A DNA stretch of 52,725 bases from JBDTME01 sp964583795. GTDB taxonomy: Bacteria > Patescibacteriota > Microgenomatia > UBA1400 > PJMF01. Under the pieces are notes generated by a model. It did not search any database. It was not told the DNA's origin and saw nothing but the letters and a program-made list of their open reading frames with translations. Every line of letters starts with the position of its first letter. Positions within the stretch are counted from its first letter, which is position 1. Location of the stretch: assembly GCA_964583795.1 (NCBI GenBank), contig CAZOWX010000010.1, positions 1-52,725 on the forward strand, in the 5' to 3' direction. The position numbers and the translations under genes were made by a program. This document shows, piece after piece, positions 39,576 to 48,741 of the stretch.

Positions 39576-41837
39576 ATGAAAAAAATGACAGTAAAAGTAT
39601 CCTTCACTTTTTCAATATTCCTTTTCTTGATGAGTGCCTTTTCTCGTCAAGCTGTGTTTGCTGCGGCAACTACGGTGCTATCACATAGTGCGAATGCTTC
39701 TACGATCGGGAAGTATAAAAAGTTTGAACTCACTTTTCAAATCTCAAGACAGTTCCCTGCCGGCTCCTTTTTACCCTACTACTATTATGATCCATCTGAT
39801 ACTGCAGTGATTACCGCGTTTCCAACTCCAGGTCCGGTTGGAGCCGATGGCATAACCATTGATGGACACTTTATTACTCCGTCAGGCAAAGAACTTGTCG
39901 TGCCGGCGTTTTATATGCAGGAATATACCAGAGGGACAAGTTATCGAATTAATTTATCAACTAATTATTCCTGGAAACTGCGCTTTGCACCGGAAGAAGT
40001 CGGTGCATATCAGTACTATATTACAGTTCAGGATAAAAACGGGAGTTCACGGTATCCTGTGTCTGGAACTTTAAATTTTCAGGCAACAACTTCAACTTCG
40101 AAGGGATTTGTACGGAAGTCTTCGAGCGATCCTCGATTTTTTGCTTTTTCCAATGGTGATAGTTTTATTCCGAACTCTGCTGCTGCTCAGTGGTGGAGTG
40201 GTGGACGATCAGATGGATACGACAAGATTTTTAATAATTTTAAATTGAACAATATTAACTTTACCCGAATATGGGATCAAAATGATGGCTATGGTTTAAC
40301 AGTTGAAGGGCCATATGACGCATACCCAGATGACTACCCAAATGCTTGGGGGTTGGGAGGAAATGATCCAGCCGCGATTGCAGTGCCAAAAGGAACTCAG
40401 ATGAATCAGCGAGGCAATGCTGAACAAGACATTATAATTGATTCTGCGGAAAATAATGGAGTGTATATAGAGCTGTGTTCTCATTCAGACCCGTACTGGA
40501 TCTGGGATGCTTCAGTGCACAATGAAGGATGGAATTTAAATAAAGTTGATTTCGCCAATGTGAAACACGTGAATTATTGGAAACGCAATTTCCGCTACAA
40601 AGTAGCACGGTGGGGATACTCCCCTGCAGTTCTTAGTTGGGAGGCCTGGAATGAGCATGGTCAGGATATGTTTTCATATGGCACGTTGGTACAGTTTTAT
40701 CAAGCCTATGGTGATTACCAAAAGCAGACAGATCCATACAAACATTTTGTGACCACTTCTCAAGGTTCACAGAACTGGAGCCCTGGATTTTGGGCTCTGC
40801 CGCAAATGGACTTGGCAAATTATCACGATTATATGATGTCAAATCGATTCCCAGATGGTGTCTACAATGACGCGACTAACTTTGTGTATCGCTATGCACA
40901 ATGTTTACGAACGACAACTGGAAAAAGTAATGGTTGTAGTTTTGGTATCGGTGATGGAACTACCTGGGCTGATCCCAACTCAAAGCCAATTTTATGGACT
41001 GAGCTGGACACTGGGACCACGACTTGGAATGTAGCGAATCCTCAACCAACAGCTCGTCTCAATATGCGCTGGGCGGGTTTGTTTTCGCCAATTGGAATGG
41101 CTCCAGTTGATTGGTATAGTAGAGATGAGTCAACAACTTTTGTCAAAGATAAATATGCAGAAGCAAAAGTTGCTGGAAACTTTTTTAAGGATATTGCTTA
41201 CGATAAGGCAAAGTTCTCGTATTTTTCCACCAGTGATGTGGCCCTTACGACGTCTCCCATTACAGCGACAAACGTAAAAATTCGTGTATTGGGTATGCGC
41301 AGTCAAGATACTCAACAATTTTATGCTTACGTTCAGCATAAAGACTTTATTTGGAAGTATGGAACCACTGTTCCAGCTGCTATCTCTGGATCGTTCAGTG
41401 TCGGAGGTATGACTGATGGTCAGTACAACGTTGAGTATTGGGATACTACTGCTGGGACAAAGACGACGGCTACTGTAACAGTTGTTGGAGGGAATCTAAC
41501 AGTTCCAGTTGTAAATCTTTCAAAAAGTATTGCGATCAAAGTCCGGCACGTGAATTATAATCCAAACCCACCAACAGCCACACCTGTGCAACCGACCTCG
41601 ACTCCTGTTCAGCCTAGTTCGACGCCAATCCAACCAACAGCGACAAATGTGCCTTTTTCTTGTCCAACTGATATTGATGGGGATTATCTGACAGGATTAA
41701 GTGATTACTCAGTTTTGGTTGCTAACTTTCTAAAAAAACCGCTAATCAATCCAAAAGCTGACATAAATGGTGATGGAAGTTGTGACCTTCTTGACTACTC
41801 ACAACTTGTACAACACTTTTTACAGCCATGCCAGTAA
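39576..41837 (+). CDS. Secreted glycoside hydrolase-like protein with dockerin-like tail
   Basis: This 753-residue protein has a signal peptide (about 1-29, ending FAAA). An N-terminal beta domain (about 33-170) resembles DUF5060. A (beta/alpha)8-type domain (about 180-570) has the clan-A acid/base motif SWEAWNEHG (N359-E360) and a probable nucleophile E476 in ILWTELDTG. A beta domain and a Pro/Thr-rich linker (TPVQPTSTPVQ) follow. The tail has two EF-hand-like loops, starting D699 (DIDGDYLTGLSD) and D729 (DINGDGSCDLLD), as in type I dockerin. It probably acts on an external polysaccharide, with the tail binding a cohesin or another surface partner. Confidence 0.85.
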   Translation: MKKMTVKVSFTFSIFLFLMSAFSRQAVFAAATTVLSHSANASTIGKYKKFELTFQISRQFPAGSFLPYYYYDPSDTAVITAFPTPGPVGADGITIDGHFITPSGKELVVPAFYMQEYTRGTSYRINLSTNYSWKLRFAPEEVGAYQYYITVQDKNGSSRYPVSGTLNFQATTSTSKGFVRKSSSDPRFFAFSNGDSFIPNSAAAQWWSGGRSDGYDKIFNNFKLNNINFTRIWDQNDGYGLTVEGPYDAYPDDYPNAWGLGGNDPAAIAVPKGTQMNQRGNAEQDIIIDSAENNGVYIELCSHSDPYWIWDASVHNEGWNLNKVDFANVKHVNYWKRNFRYKVARWGYSPAVLSWEAWNEHGQDMFSYGTLVQFYQAYGDYQKQTDPYKHFVTTSQGSQNWSPGFWALPQMDLANYHDYMMSNRFPDGVYNDATNFVYRYAQCLRTTTGKSNGCSFGIGDGTTWADPNSKPILWTELDTGTTTWNVANPQPTARLNMRWAGLFSPIGMAPVDWYSRDESTTFVKDKYAEAKVAGNFFKDIAYDKAKFSYFSTSDVALTTSPITATNVKIRVLGMRSQDTQQFYAYVQHKDFIWKYGTTVPAAISGSFSVGGMTDGQYNVEYWDTTAGTKTTATVTVVGGNLTVPVVNLSKSIAIKVRHVNYNPNPPTATPVQPTSTPVQPSSTPIQPTATNVPFSCPTDIDGDYLTGLSDYSVLVANFLKKPLINPKADINGDGSCDLLDYSQLVQHFLQPCQ

Positions 41838-41841
41838 AAGT

Positions 41842-42645
41842 ATGAGTTTTTTTACTTTTATTCAAAGAGTACTGTTAAGTTCCTCTAAGATTGCGAATCA
41901 GCATTTTGGAAAAGTATCTTCTGAGTCTGTGAAGACAGGAGATAACAATCAAGTACTCACCCAAGCCGATCTTGATATTGGGCAGCATTTGATCAAAGAA
42001 ATCCAATCTGAATTTCCCGATTTTAATATTATCGATGAAGAAGCTGGAGTCATCGATAATGGTTCTTTATACACATGGGTGATCGACCCAATTGATGGCA
42101 CGAGCAACTTTGCCGCAGGCTTGCCAACGTATGGGGTGATGTTAGGCTTGCTCAAGGAAGAAAAACCAATTGCTGGTGGTATCGTACTTCCCTATTTTCA
42201 ACAGCTCTACATTGCCGAACATGGTTCTGGAGCATTTTGTAACGACAAACGAGTGCATGTCTCAAGTGAACAGAAGTTACTTTCTTCTTTGGTGGCATAT
42301 GGAATTGATGGTTATCAAGAAAATCCTACACGAACTGAGACAGAGATGCAGTTGGTGACCAAAGTAGTTCTTAATATTCGAAACTTGCGAACAACTAATA
42401 GTGCGTATGATATGGTTCATGTCGTTGATGGCCGATATGGAGCATTCTTAAATCAAACGACCAAAATTTGGGATAATATTGCATTTCACTGTTTAGTTGA
42501 AGAGGCTGGCGGTGTGATCACTGACTTTTGGGGGAAATCAATGGATTTTTCAAACCCTTTAACCAAAATTGAGCAGAACTTTACTGTTTGTGCCGGAGCA
42601 AAAGAACTTCATACCCAACTGCAAGCAATTATTCATAGCAGTTAA
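41842..42645 (+). CDS. Inositol monophosphatase family protein
   Basis: This metal-dependent sugar phosphatase has 267 residues. Motifs are DEEAG, WVIDPIDGTSNFAAGLP (the metal-binding DPIDGT) and the C-terminal WDNIAFHCLVEEAGGVITDFWG. The substrate could be inositol phosphate, fructose-1,6-bisphosphate or a nucleotide such as PAP; the sequence does not decide. The open frame begins inside the preceding gene, but the ATG at 41842, 5 bp after its stop, gives a normal N-terminus. Confidence 0.92.
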   Translation: MSFFTFIQRVLLSSSKIANQHFGKVSSESVKTGDNNQVLTQADLDIGQHLIKEIQSEFPDFNIIDEEAGVIDNGSLYTWVIDPIDGTSNFAAGLPTYGVMLGLLKEEKPIAGGIVLPYFQQLYIAEHGSGAFCNDKRVHVSSEQKLLSSLVAYGIDGYQENPTRTETEMQLVTKVVLNIRNLRTTNSAYDMVHVVDGRYGAFLNQTTKIWDNIAFHCLVEEAGGVITDFWGKSMDFSNPLTKIEQNFTVCAGAKELHTQLQAIIHSS

Positions 42646-42705
42646 TCGGACGTTGCTTGCTTCTTCTTCTCTTTTTGCAGTAGGATTTGTATAGAAGGAG
42701 TCTCT

Positions 42706-43095
42706 ATGCAAAAGTTTGCTCGAGTGTTTGGTTTTGGTTTTTTGAGTTGGCTGGTGCCCTTTGTGGCATCCATTTTTTTTTATACCAAAGAAGGTACATT
42801 ATTGGTTGATGTGTTTCTATTTAAATCAATCATGATTGTGGTTGGTTCCCTAAGTGCCAGTGTCTTGTTTGTCCTGTACTTCAAGCATTTATCGTCTCGT
42901 TTTTTGAAAGAATCGGTTGTTTTGGGAGTAACTTGGTTTGGTATCAACCTATTATTGGATATCGTTATTTTACTGCCGATGGCCAAACTTAATTTTGCCG
43001 ATTATTTTGCCCAAATTGGTATGCGATATTTGGTCATTCCTGTATTTGCTATCACGATTGGAATGCTGCTTGAGACAAAACAGAGTTCACGATGA
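42706..43095 (+). CDS. Small four-helix membrane protein
   Basis: This 129-residue protein has four predicted membrane helices (about 8-26, 36-60, 72-92, 103-121). I do not recognise a named family. A strong Shine-Dalgarno (GAAGGAG) stands 6 nt before the ATG. It is downstream of the IMPase gene and convergent with the DUF1697 gene, 11 bp from its stop. Confidence 0.8.
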   Translation: MQKFARVFGFGFLSWLVPFVASIFFYTKEGTLLVDVFLFKSIMIVVGSLSASVLFVLYFKHLSSRFLKESVVLGVTWFGINLLLDIVILLPMAKLNFADYFAQIGMRYLVIPVFAITIGMLLETKQSSR

Positions 43096-43106
43096 AGAAG
43101 AAAACG

Positions 43107-43640
43107 CTAAGTGGAGCTTAATTCAACTAATTTTTTCATGGTGTTATAGTTGCGTGTAGTGATTGACACATTCAGTTGCTTTTCAAAAAAATTGTTATTC
43201 CATTTTGAATCACTGTACTTGGTTGCATACTGGGTATACAGCACGTTATCAACAACTTGAACAGCATCTGGTGAGAAATCTTGTTTGATGAAAGCATCTA
43301 AGAGTTGGGTGTCAAAAGGTTGTTGTGGAATCGAGAAATAGACCTTTGACGAGTCAACAGTATGAATGGGGTTGTTAGAAAAGATTGTATTAAAAGTTGT
43401 TGCATCTCGAGCGATCACAATGATCTCAGCTCCGATTTGATTCATGATGGCTTGATGAACCATCTGTTCAATGGTGGATTGAGGATGCTCTGATTGGGCG
43501 ACGACATTACCAGTTTGGATGTACGTCTGAACATTGAGCAGTCCGGCACTCGTAAGGGCTTTTCTGAGCTCTGCCATTGGGACTTTATTTTTTCCGATTG
43601 GCATTACTCCACGAAGCAGGATGACGTATGTTTGAATCAT
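43107..43640 (-). CDS. DUF1697 family protein
   Basis: This 177-residue protein matches DUF1697: TYVILLRGVMPIGKNKVPMAELRKALTSAGLLNVQTYIQTGNVV at the start and KVYFSIP in the middle. It ends with the conserved NNNFFEKQLNVSITTRNYNTMKKLVEL. The biochemical function is unknown. It starts 8 bp after the DUF2164 gene stop, so the two probably form a unit. Confidence 0.92.
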   Translation of the reverse strand: MIQTYVILLRGVMPIGKNKVPMAELRKALTSAGLLNVQTYIQTGNVVAQSEHPQSTIEQMVHQAIMNQIGAEIIVIARDATTFNTIFSNNPIHTVDSSKVYFSIPQQPFDTQLLDAFIKQDFSPDAVQVVDNVLYTQYATKYSDSKWNNNFFEKQLNVSITTRNYNTMKKLVELSST

Positions 43641-43648
43641 ATACTGAC

Positions 43649-43894
43649 CTATTTTTTTAGCGCTATTTCAATCTCCGTATCAAGCTCAGCGAATTGGTTG
43701 ATTATAAATTTTTTTGAATCATCAACCCCTTTATTGTACAGGGTTGTTCCAACAGTATCTAGGAACATATCCAGAAGCTCTTCAGCAGCAATCACACCAA
43801 TGGTTTCATCTTTTTCTGTTTCATAAAAGTCAATAATCGCCTTGATTGCTTGCTGGCGTTGTTCTGTGGTAAGGAGTGAGAGCTTTGATTTCGT
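43649..43894 (-). CDS. DUF2164 family protein, apparently with an ACG start
   Basis: The minus-strand frame encodes 81 residues with the DUF2164 pattern. It has LTTEQRQQAIKAIIDFYETE, then GVIAAEELLDMFLDTVGTTLYNKGVDDSKK, and a helical end. The frame has no ATG, GTG or TTG at its beginning, and an in-frame TAG lies just upstream. AGGA stands 7 nt before an ACG at 43892-43894, exactly where the family begins, so an ATG-to-ACG change is likely. It may be weakly translated, use a rare ACG start, or be a fresh pseudogene. The role of the family is unknown. Confidence 0.7.
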   Translation of the reverse strand, partial: TKSKLSLLTTEQRQQAIKAIIDFYETEKDETIGVIAAEELLDMFLDTVGTTLYNKGVDDSKKFIINQFAELDTEIEIALKK

Positions 43895-43928
43895 TTCTGT
43901 GTCCTATTTTGTTGAGAGTATTAATATA

Positions 43929-44954
43929 TTAAACACCCTTTTGGCAACGTATTCGTCCACCAATAATATTTTCGTTACTATCTATTACCCAGTAGTTTAA
44001 CGTAATTGCACTTATATTTTTCATTCGTGTTTCATGCAAAATCAAATAATCCCCTATCTGGACCTTTTGCCAATCTTTAAAGCCTGGCATATGTATTTCT
44101 TGAGCATCAAGAAATGTCACTCTGATCCATTGATTGTCACATGTCTCTATTTTTCTGACAATACCTTGTGTACTTGAGACAAAGTTGAAAGGATTTTTTC
44201 TCAATTGGAGTAGATAAAAGATTGGGATTTTGTTTTCTGCTAAACGGTGATATCTGGGATTATGATCTTGAATTGAATCAGTGAAGATAGGGACCATTTG
44301 GATAAAATCAAATCCAAGAGCCAAGAGTGTTGCTAACCAACTTTGGGGGCTGCGACTACACATTAGAGTACTTCCCGAAGTATCGAATGAAAATACTCCA
44401 GTTACTTCATTTTCTGTGCTGCTTTTCACTACAAATTTCTGTGGTTCGTGTTCCTCCAAATCCTGCAAATATTTGGGGTGAAGGTTTACTATTAGCAGAT
44501 CTCCAGTTTCTTTCAATGCTTGAAAGGCTAAAAAAAGAAAGTATGAAGCCTCATCTCTATTGAGTATTTGATGCAACACCAGTTGAGCCACTGCTACATC
44601 GTAACTACTTTCATATTGGCGAGTAAACCGAGATATTACTCCAGTATTTTGTGCTAGTACCACTTGATTGCTGAAAGTGTCTATTGGATTAGAAAAAGTT
44701 GTTCTGACTAGATTGGAAAAGATTTTTGTATCAGTTTCAAAAAATGCTGTTTTTTTTATTCTCATACCGTTTAGTATTAAAGAAATTAGCAAATTTTGAG
44801 ATGAAGAAGCATCTCCAGACCCAAAATCAAAGAATGATAACTCGGTTGCTAGATTGGGAATTTGTAGAATACAGCCAAGTATCAAAGGATGTATTAATCC
44901 TTCTTTTAGTGGATCAATACTTTGGCCAGTTTTTGCCTCTCGTGTATTTGCCAA
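43929..44954 (-). CDS. SAM-dependent methyltransferase-like protein
   Basis: This 341-residue protein has a class I methyltransferase domain. Motif I is SFFDFGSGDASSSQNLL near residue 40. The acidic strand end is FFETD, then YDVAVAQLVLHQI (motif IV-like) and LKETGDLLIVNLHP (motif V-like). A separate C-terminal beta domain of about 80 residues ends RIRCQKGV and is not recognised. The frame starts with TTG; no ATG lies upstream before a stop. The substrate is unknown, and the gene stands alone with its own short upstream gap. Confidence 0.75.
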   Translation of the reverse strand: MANTREAKTGQSIDPLKEGLIHPLILGCILQIPNLATELSFFDFGSGDASSSQNLLISLILNGMRIKKTAFFETDTKIFSNLVRTTFSNPIDTFSNQVVLAQNTGVISRFTRQYESSYDVAVAQLVLHQILNRDEASYFLFLAFQALKETGDLLIVNLHPKYLQDLEEHEPQKFVVKSSTENEVTGVFSFDTSGSTLMCSRSPQSWLATLLALGFDFIQMVPIFTDSIQDHNPRYHRLAENKIPIFYLLQLRKNPFNFVSSTQGIVRKIETCDNQWIRVTFLDAQEIHMPGFKDWQKVQIGDYLILHETRMKNISAITLNYWVIDSNENIIGGRIRCQKGV

Positions 44955-45037
44955 TATGGTTAAAAGTCTTTTACTATTTTTAGCTAATGAGACGTCAAAT
45001 GTTGTTTTTAGTTTTATTTGAAGGCTAAATAGCGTGA

Positions 45038-45913
45038 TTAGCCAATTGCTATTTTATACGCTCCGAACAAAATCACGAGTAGTCCAATTCCTCGTATCAC
45101 ATACACTTTTGCAGGATGGTGTTCCAGGAATGTCGGTGAAAAGCGCGATGCAATCAGACTGACCACAAACACGATTGGAGCACTGAGCAAGCCAATTACA
45201 CTAGAAATGGTGAGGTTTACGCTGAATGCTTTGAATAGAGCAATGACCCCTATAGAGCCAATATAACTGGAGATGACCATTGGTGTAATTTGCTTTGTCG
45301 TATAGTTCATTTTTGGCTTTTTAAGCATGATGAACAGAAAGCCAGCTGTTCCTATGAACATGTATTCCCAGAAAATCAATTCAATTGGAGTGAGTTGTTT
45401 CAAGCTAAAGCCAACGAGTAAATTGGAGTAAGCATGAAAGATTTGCATCAGTAGTACGAGCCCAATGCCCTTGTTGAAGAAGCTTTTGACAGACATTTTT
45501 TCGTCAAGTGAAACGAGAATTGCTCCGAAGATGAGCAGTCCCATCCACAGATAGTTTTGGATCGGAAAGCGCTCGCCCAAAAAAAGAAATGCCAGTAATC
45601 CCACAAACCCTGCTTGCAACTGAAAGAGCGGCGCAAAGCTTGATGCATCGGTATCAAAGATTGCGGTGTAAAACGCGTAGTACCCTATCAAAAAACCACC
45701 GACAAGCAGTGCTATAAGTTCGAACATTTCAAATGAAAGCGTGGTGAATGACACAAATGGAAATAAAACAAGATTAAACGAGAAGGTCGTTAGCATGAAG
45801 TATGCCATCATCGAGTCTTTGTTATCGATGCTGTGCTTGCTTAAGAGTTTGTTGAGAATCAGCACCACTGCAAAACAAGCAGCTGCGAGAAACGCGAAGA
45901 AAAGGTAGCTCAT
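45038..45913 (-). CDS. EamA/DMT family transporter
   Basis: This 291-residue protein has ten predicted membrane helices in two EamA repeats. They include FLGERFPIQNYLWMGLLIFGAILVSLDE at the end of the first half and a basic C-terminus. Drug/metabolite transporters move small solutes; the substrate cannot be told. The ATG overlaps the TGA of the upstream 2H-like gene (ATGA), so they are translationally coupled. Confidence 0.9.
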   Translation of the reverse strand: MSYLFFAFLAAACFAVVLILNKLLSKHSIDNKDSMMAYFMLTTFSFNLVLFPFVSFTTLSFEMFELIALLVGGFLIGYYAFYTAIFDTDASSFAPLFQLQAGFVGLLAFLFLGERFPIQNYLWMGLLIFGAILVSLDEKMSVKSFFNKGIGLVLLMQIFHAYSNLLVGFSLKQLTPIELIFWEYMFIGTAGFLFIMLKKPKMNYTTKQITPMVISSYIGSIGVIALFKAFSVNLTISSVIGLLSAPIVFVVSLIASRFSPTFLEHHPAKVYVIRGIGLLVILFGAYKIAIG

Positions 45914-46629
45914 GAGTGGTGATTATACATCTTGCTTGGTTGTAACTGCCAGGTGCCAATCTCTCGTTGTTTTTTAAACACGGCGTTGCAACTTAGGAGT
46001 GTGACAGAATCAACCAGATACGGCTCGAATTGTATAGATTCCGATAGTTTTAATACTTGTTCTCGAAACGCTTGAGATGGTTGAGAGCTAAACCGAACTA
46101 ATGTCATATTGCTAAAGAAATAGCGTGTGTTTGCGTAGATTTTATCATCTGGAACATTGGCTTTTTTCATCGCTTCGTCTAAATCTAGGACAATGTTATC
46201 TAGTTCTGGATCGGTTGTGCCGATCAGAGCGAGGTTATTTGGGAAGAGTAATAGGCGATAAAAGTAGATCTGATACTGGTGGTGACGAGGGATGACGCTA
46301 GAAAAAACGCGCTGGGCCTTTTCAATGTCATTTTCATCAAAGTGTGGCGGATCATTGATGACGCGTACGTTTTTGACGGTGAGGTGCAGTGAGTCATTGG
46401 GGTAGTAGAAAAAATCAGGTTCGATTGCTCGCAGTGGCTGAGTCAGTGTGCTGACTTGATTGATCAGCTTCTGGTTTGGAATGTGAACGCTGGTCAAGCA
46501 AATTCTGGAATCATTTTCGTAATCTTCTACTGGTGCTACAGTACTAAAATTCAGTGCATTAACACTGACTTGTTTGGCGATGGTGTTAATGACTTCTATT
46601 TGTTTGTGTTGGTGGGGTGTGAGTGGCAT
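45910..46629 (-). CDS. 2H phosphoesterase/RNA ligase-like protein with one intact motif
   Basis: This 239-residue protein has a fold pattern like 2'-5' RNA ligase/cyclic phosphodiesterases. The first H-x-T motif is present at H82-T84 (DSLHLTVKNV). The second position reads N174-M-T176 (FSNMTLVRF), so the second catalytic His is replaced by Asn. The protein may be inactive as a phosphoesterase or bind RNA or nucleotides only. It is coupled to the DMT transporter downstream. The family assignment is by motif only. Confidence 0.65.
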   Translation of the reverse strand: MPLTPHQHKQIEVINTIAKQVSVNALNFSTVAPVEDYENDSRICLTSVHIPNQKLINQVSTLTQPLRAIEPDFFYYPNDSLHLTVKNVRVINDPPHFDENDIEKAQRVFSSVIPRHHQYQIYFYRLLLFPNNLALIGTTDPELDNIVLDLDEAMKKANVPDDKIYANTRYFFSNMTLVRFSSQPSQAFREQVLKLSESIQFEPYLVDSVTLLSCNAVFKKQREIGTWQLQPSKMYNHHS

Positions 46630-46803
46630 ACTAGAGGTTACTAATGGTAATTAGTTCAAATCTATTGGGTTTGGATGCCAGCAACAAACCAGATTTTTTC
46701 CTCCAGTTTTACCTACTCAAACCGCATGTCCGTATCGATTTTTTGTAACCCTTAGTTAATATGCTCTATCAAGAAACGATATGATTCATATTCATTTTTT
46801 GTA

Positions 46804-48146
46804 CTATCCAATCACAAAAAAACGATCTGTCTTATTTTCTATTACAAAAGGATATTTTGAATCATCTCCTATTTGTTGGTAGTGGTCATATGCTCTTTTT
46901 AGGTTATTCCATGTTGTGTTATCTATGTCTTGTTCACTGTAGAATCTTAATCTTTCTACTTCACCCTGGGGAGGAGCTTCTAATGCATCGAGAAGGGCAT
47001 ATCTTCTCATATGTTCCAATTCATGCATTGCCACAAAATAGGGATCTTTTGAATCTGGATCTACTCCAGCTAATACTTTCCACTGAAACGAACCTTCAGG
47101 ATAGAGTTCAAGTTTAGTGTACTCTGCAGGGTTTGTATAGCTCTGATCTGGCTGAAGTTCTAATATCTTTGTGGGTTCGAAAGCTTCTTCTAATGGAATA
47201 TCTTCTATGCTTACATTAAAACCTCTATCACTCCACCCTTCTGGTGCGTATGTTATCTGGATACATTCAAAACTACTTGGTCTTTCGATTTTTTTCCAAT
47301 TGCAAGAAACAAATAATCTGTGTCTGTAGAGCCTTGCTCTAAACCTGCTTTAATTGAGTAGCCCGTTATTCCCATTAAACCCCAGTTTGCAATTTCATTT
47401 TGTGTAATTAGGTGTAATGACTGTTCACGAAGTTGTCGCTGTACGTCATTTCCTGACTGCCAGTGTGCCTGGAGAAACATGTCTGCGTCAGCAACAGTGG
47501 GCAACGCCTTTTGAATTACATCTCTAGCGGAATCGTATCTTTCATCACGGAAGGTTTCCTGAAGAATAGTTGGTTTATCAGTTATTAAAATCTTTAATCT
47601 TCTATCCCCACCCCGCTGATACTGAGCCATTAATCCGCCTTCTTCAAAAGCGGATTGCCGTATGTGAAAGCCGACATTTTGTGAGTCTAATATTTCGATG
47701 CCTCTTTCTGATAGTTCTTTTACTTCTACAATGTTTTCTGGCAACCTTTTGATCCCTTCGGTTGCAATTTCAACCTCAGGTGTTGGAGTTCTGGTTGCCC
47801 TACTACTTGTAACACGAACTACCTGCGCGACTTTGTGGTCTCCGTCCTCTTCACCTTGCCGTTTAGCTTCTAAAAGTTTTTCGGTGTCAAACTCACCTTG
47901 ACTACTTTGGTCTTCCCACCTAGTTGGAATCCCCTCACGAAACCAGACCTTTATACCATCTTGGTTGAAAGAGAGCACTTCAGGTGAGGGTTGCGTTTCG
48001 GTGAGTGAGGGAGTTTGATTTTGTGTAGAATTTGTAGAAGTGTTTCTATCCCTTGACCTTAAACCGACACCAGCTGCTGTGAGAATAAAACCAGAGATTA
48101 TTCCCTTCAAGAGATTCCGCCTACTTATATCTTTGTTTTCTGTCAT
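46804..48146 (-). CDS. Tat-signal protein with HExxH metallopeptidase-like C-terminus, split by a -1 frameshift
   Basis: The first frame (48146 to 47253, 297 codons) starts with a twin-arginine signal (SRRNLLKG, residues 8-15, then a hydrophobic stretch). It continues with a Thr/Ser-rich linker and a soluble domain. At an A7 run (47289-47295), the -1 frame is open for 161 further codons, down to 46804. It contains the zinc-peptidase motif HELEH (residues 375-379 of the 447-residue fusion). The in-frame reading stops 12 codons after the run. A programmed -1 frameshift, a recent 1-bp deletion or a sequencing error would all explain it. The peptidase family is not recognised. Confidence 0.65.
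47289..47295 (-). promoter_or_regulatory. A-AAA-AAA slippery heptamer
   Basis: In the zero frame the codons read GGA AAA AAA TCG, so the seven A residues form a canonical X-XXY-YYZ slippery site. Slipping by -1 continues with ATC GAA AGA CCA into the open frame that holds HELEH. No strong stem-loop is seen at the usual 5-8 nt spacing. Confidence 0.5.
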
Positions 48147-48714
48147 TTAATTTAGATACTACTTGAAATGGTTGGTGTAAATTGTTGCTGTTACTGTTAC
48201 TATATCATGGAAACTAGTATGAACTATTTTAGATCCAAGAGGTATTAAATCTTTGCCAATTTTTAAGAGTAGTCAAGTGTTTTTTTGATAACTTATTACG
48301 TTTTTGGAAATACCAAACTTTTTTTCTAACATTGATAATATTTGGCCGGCTAACTCAAATGCATATTTTTCTCGATTTTGCCAATACCTGAATCATAAAA
48401 TGATTCAAGGAATCTACGCTAATAAAATAAAGAAAGTAGATATAAAAACGAAAAAAGTAACTGAAGAAAATGGGGGTGATGTTTCAAAGCATCCTCCGAT
48501 GTGGTTTTTAGCCAAAAAATTCTTTGATAGATCGTATGTCTGACATGTTTTACAATTCTGTGTTGGTTGGACTAATGATTTGTTAGGAAAGAAGACTAAA
48601 GAAAAATCCTAGGTTCGATTCCCGTCACCGGTATTGCAACTTTCCAGGCTAAACGATTTTTTGCAAAAAATAAAGCTCGAACTCGGGGAAAGATTGATTT
48701 CTTGGCTAAAAACC
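48147..48714. other. AT-rich gap with weak frame and tRNA T-arm-like fragment
   Basis: About 570 bp without a convincing gene. A 79-codon frame (48304-48543, plus, TTG start) encodes a basic protein with no recognised family and a lysine-rich middle; it may be a remnant. At 48611-48637 the plus strand reads GGTTCGATTCCCGTCACCGG. That resembles a tRNA T-arm and acceptor end, but the stem does not close, so it could be a leftover tRNA 3' end from an integration or deletion event. Confidence 0.35.
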
Positions 48715-48736
48715 AAAAAACGGGAATTAATTCCCG
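48715..48736 (-). terminator. Intrinsic terminator of tRNA-Gly
   Basis: The perfect palindrome CGGGAATTAATTCCCG is followed on the minus strand by six T residues, 5 nt after the tRNA 3' end. Confidence 0.85.
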
Positions 48737-48741
48737 AATGG

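Noticed and set aside
48304..48543. 79-codon frame with TTG start
   Set aside because: No recognised family, no ribosome binding site or promoter; described only as a possible remnant within the gap entry.
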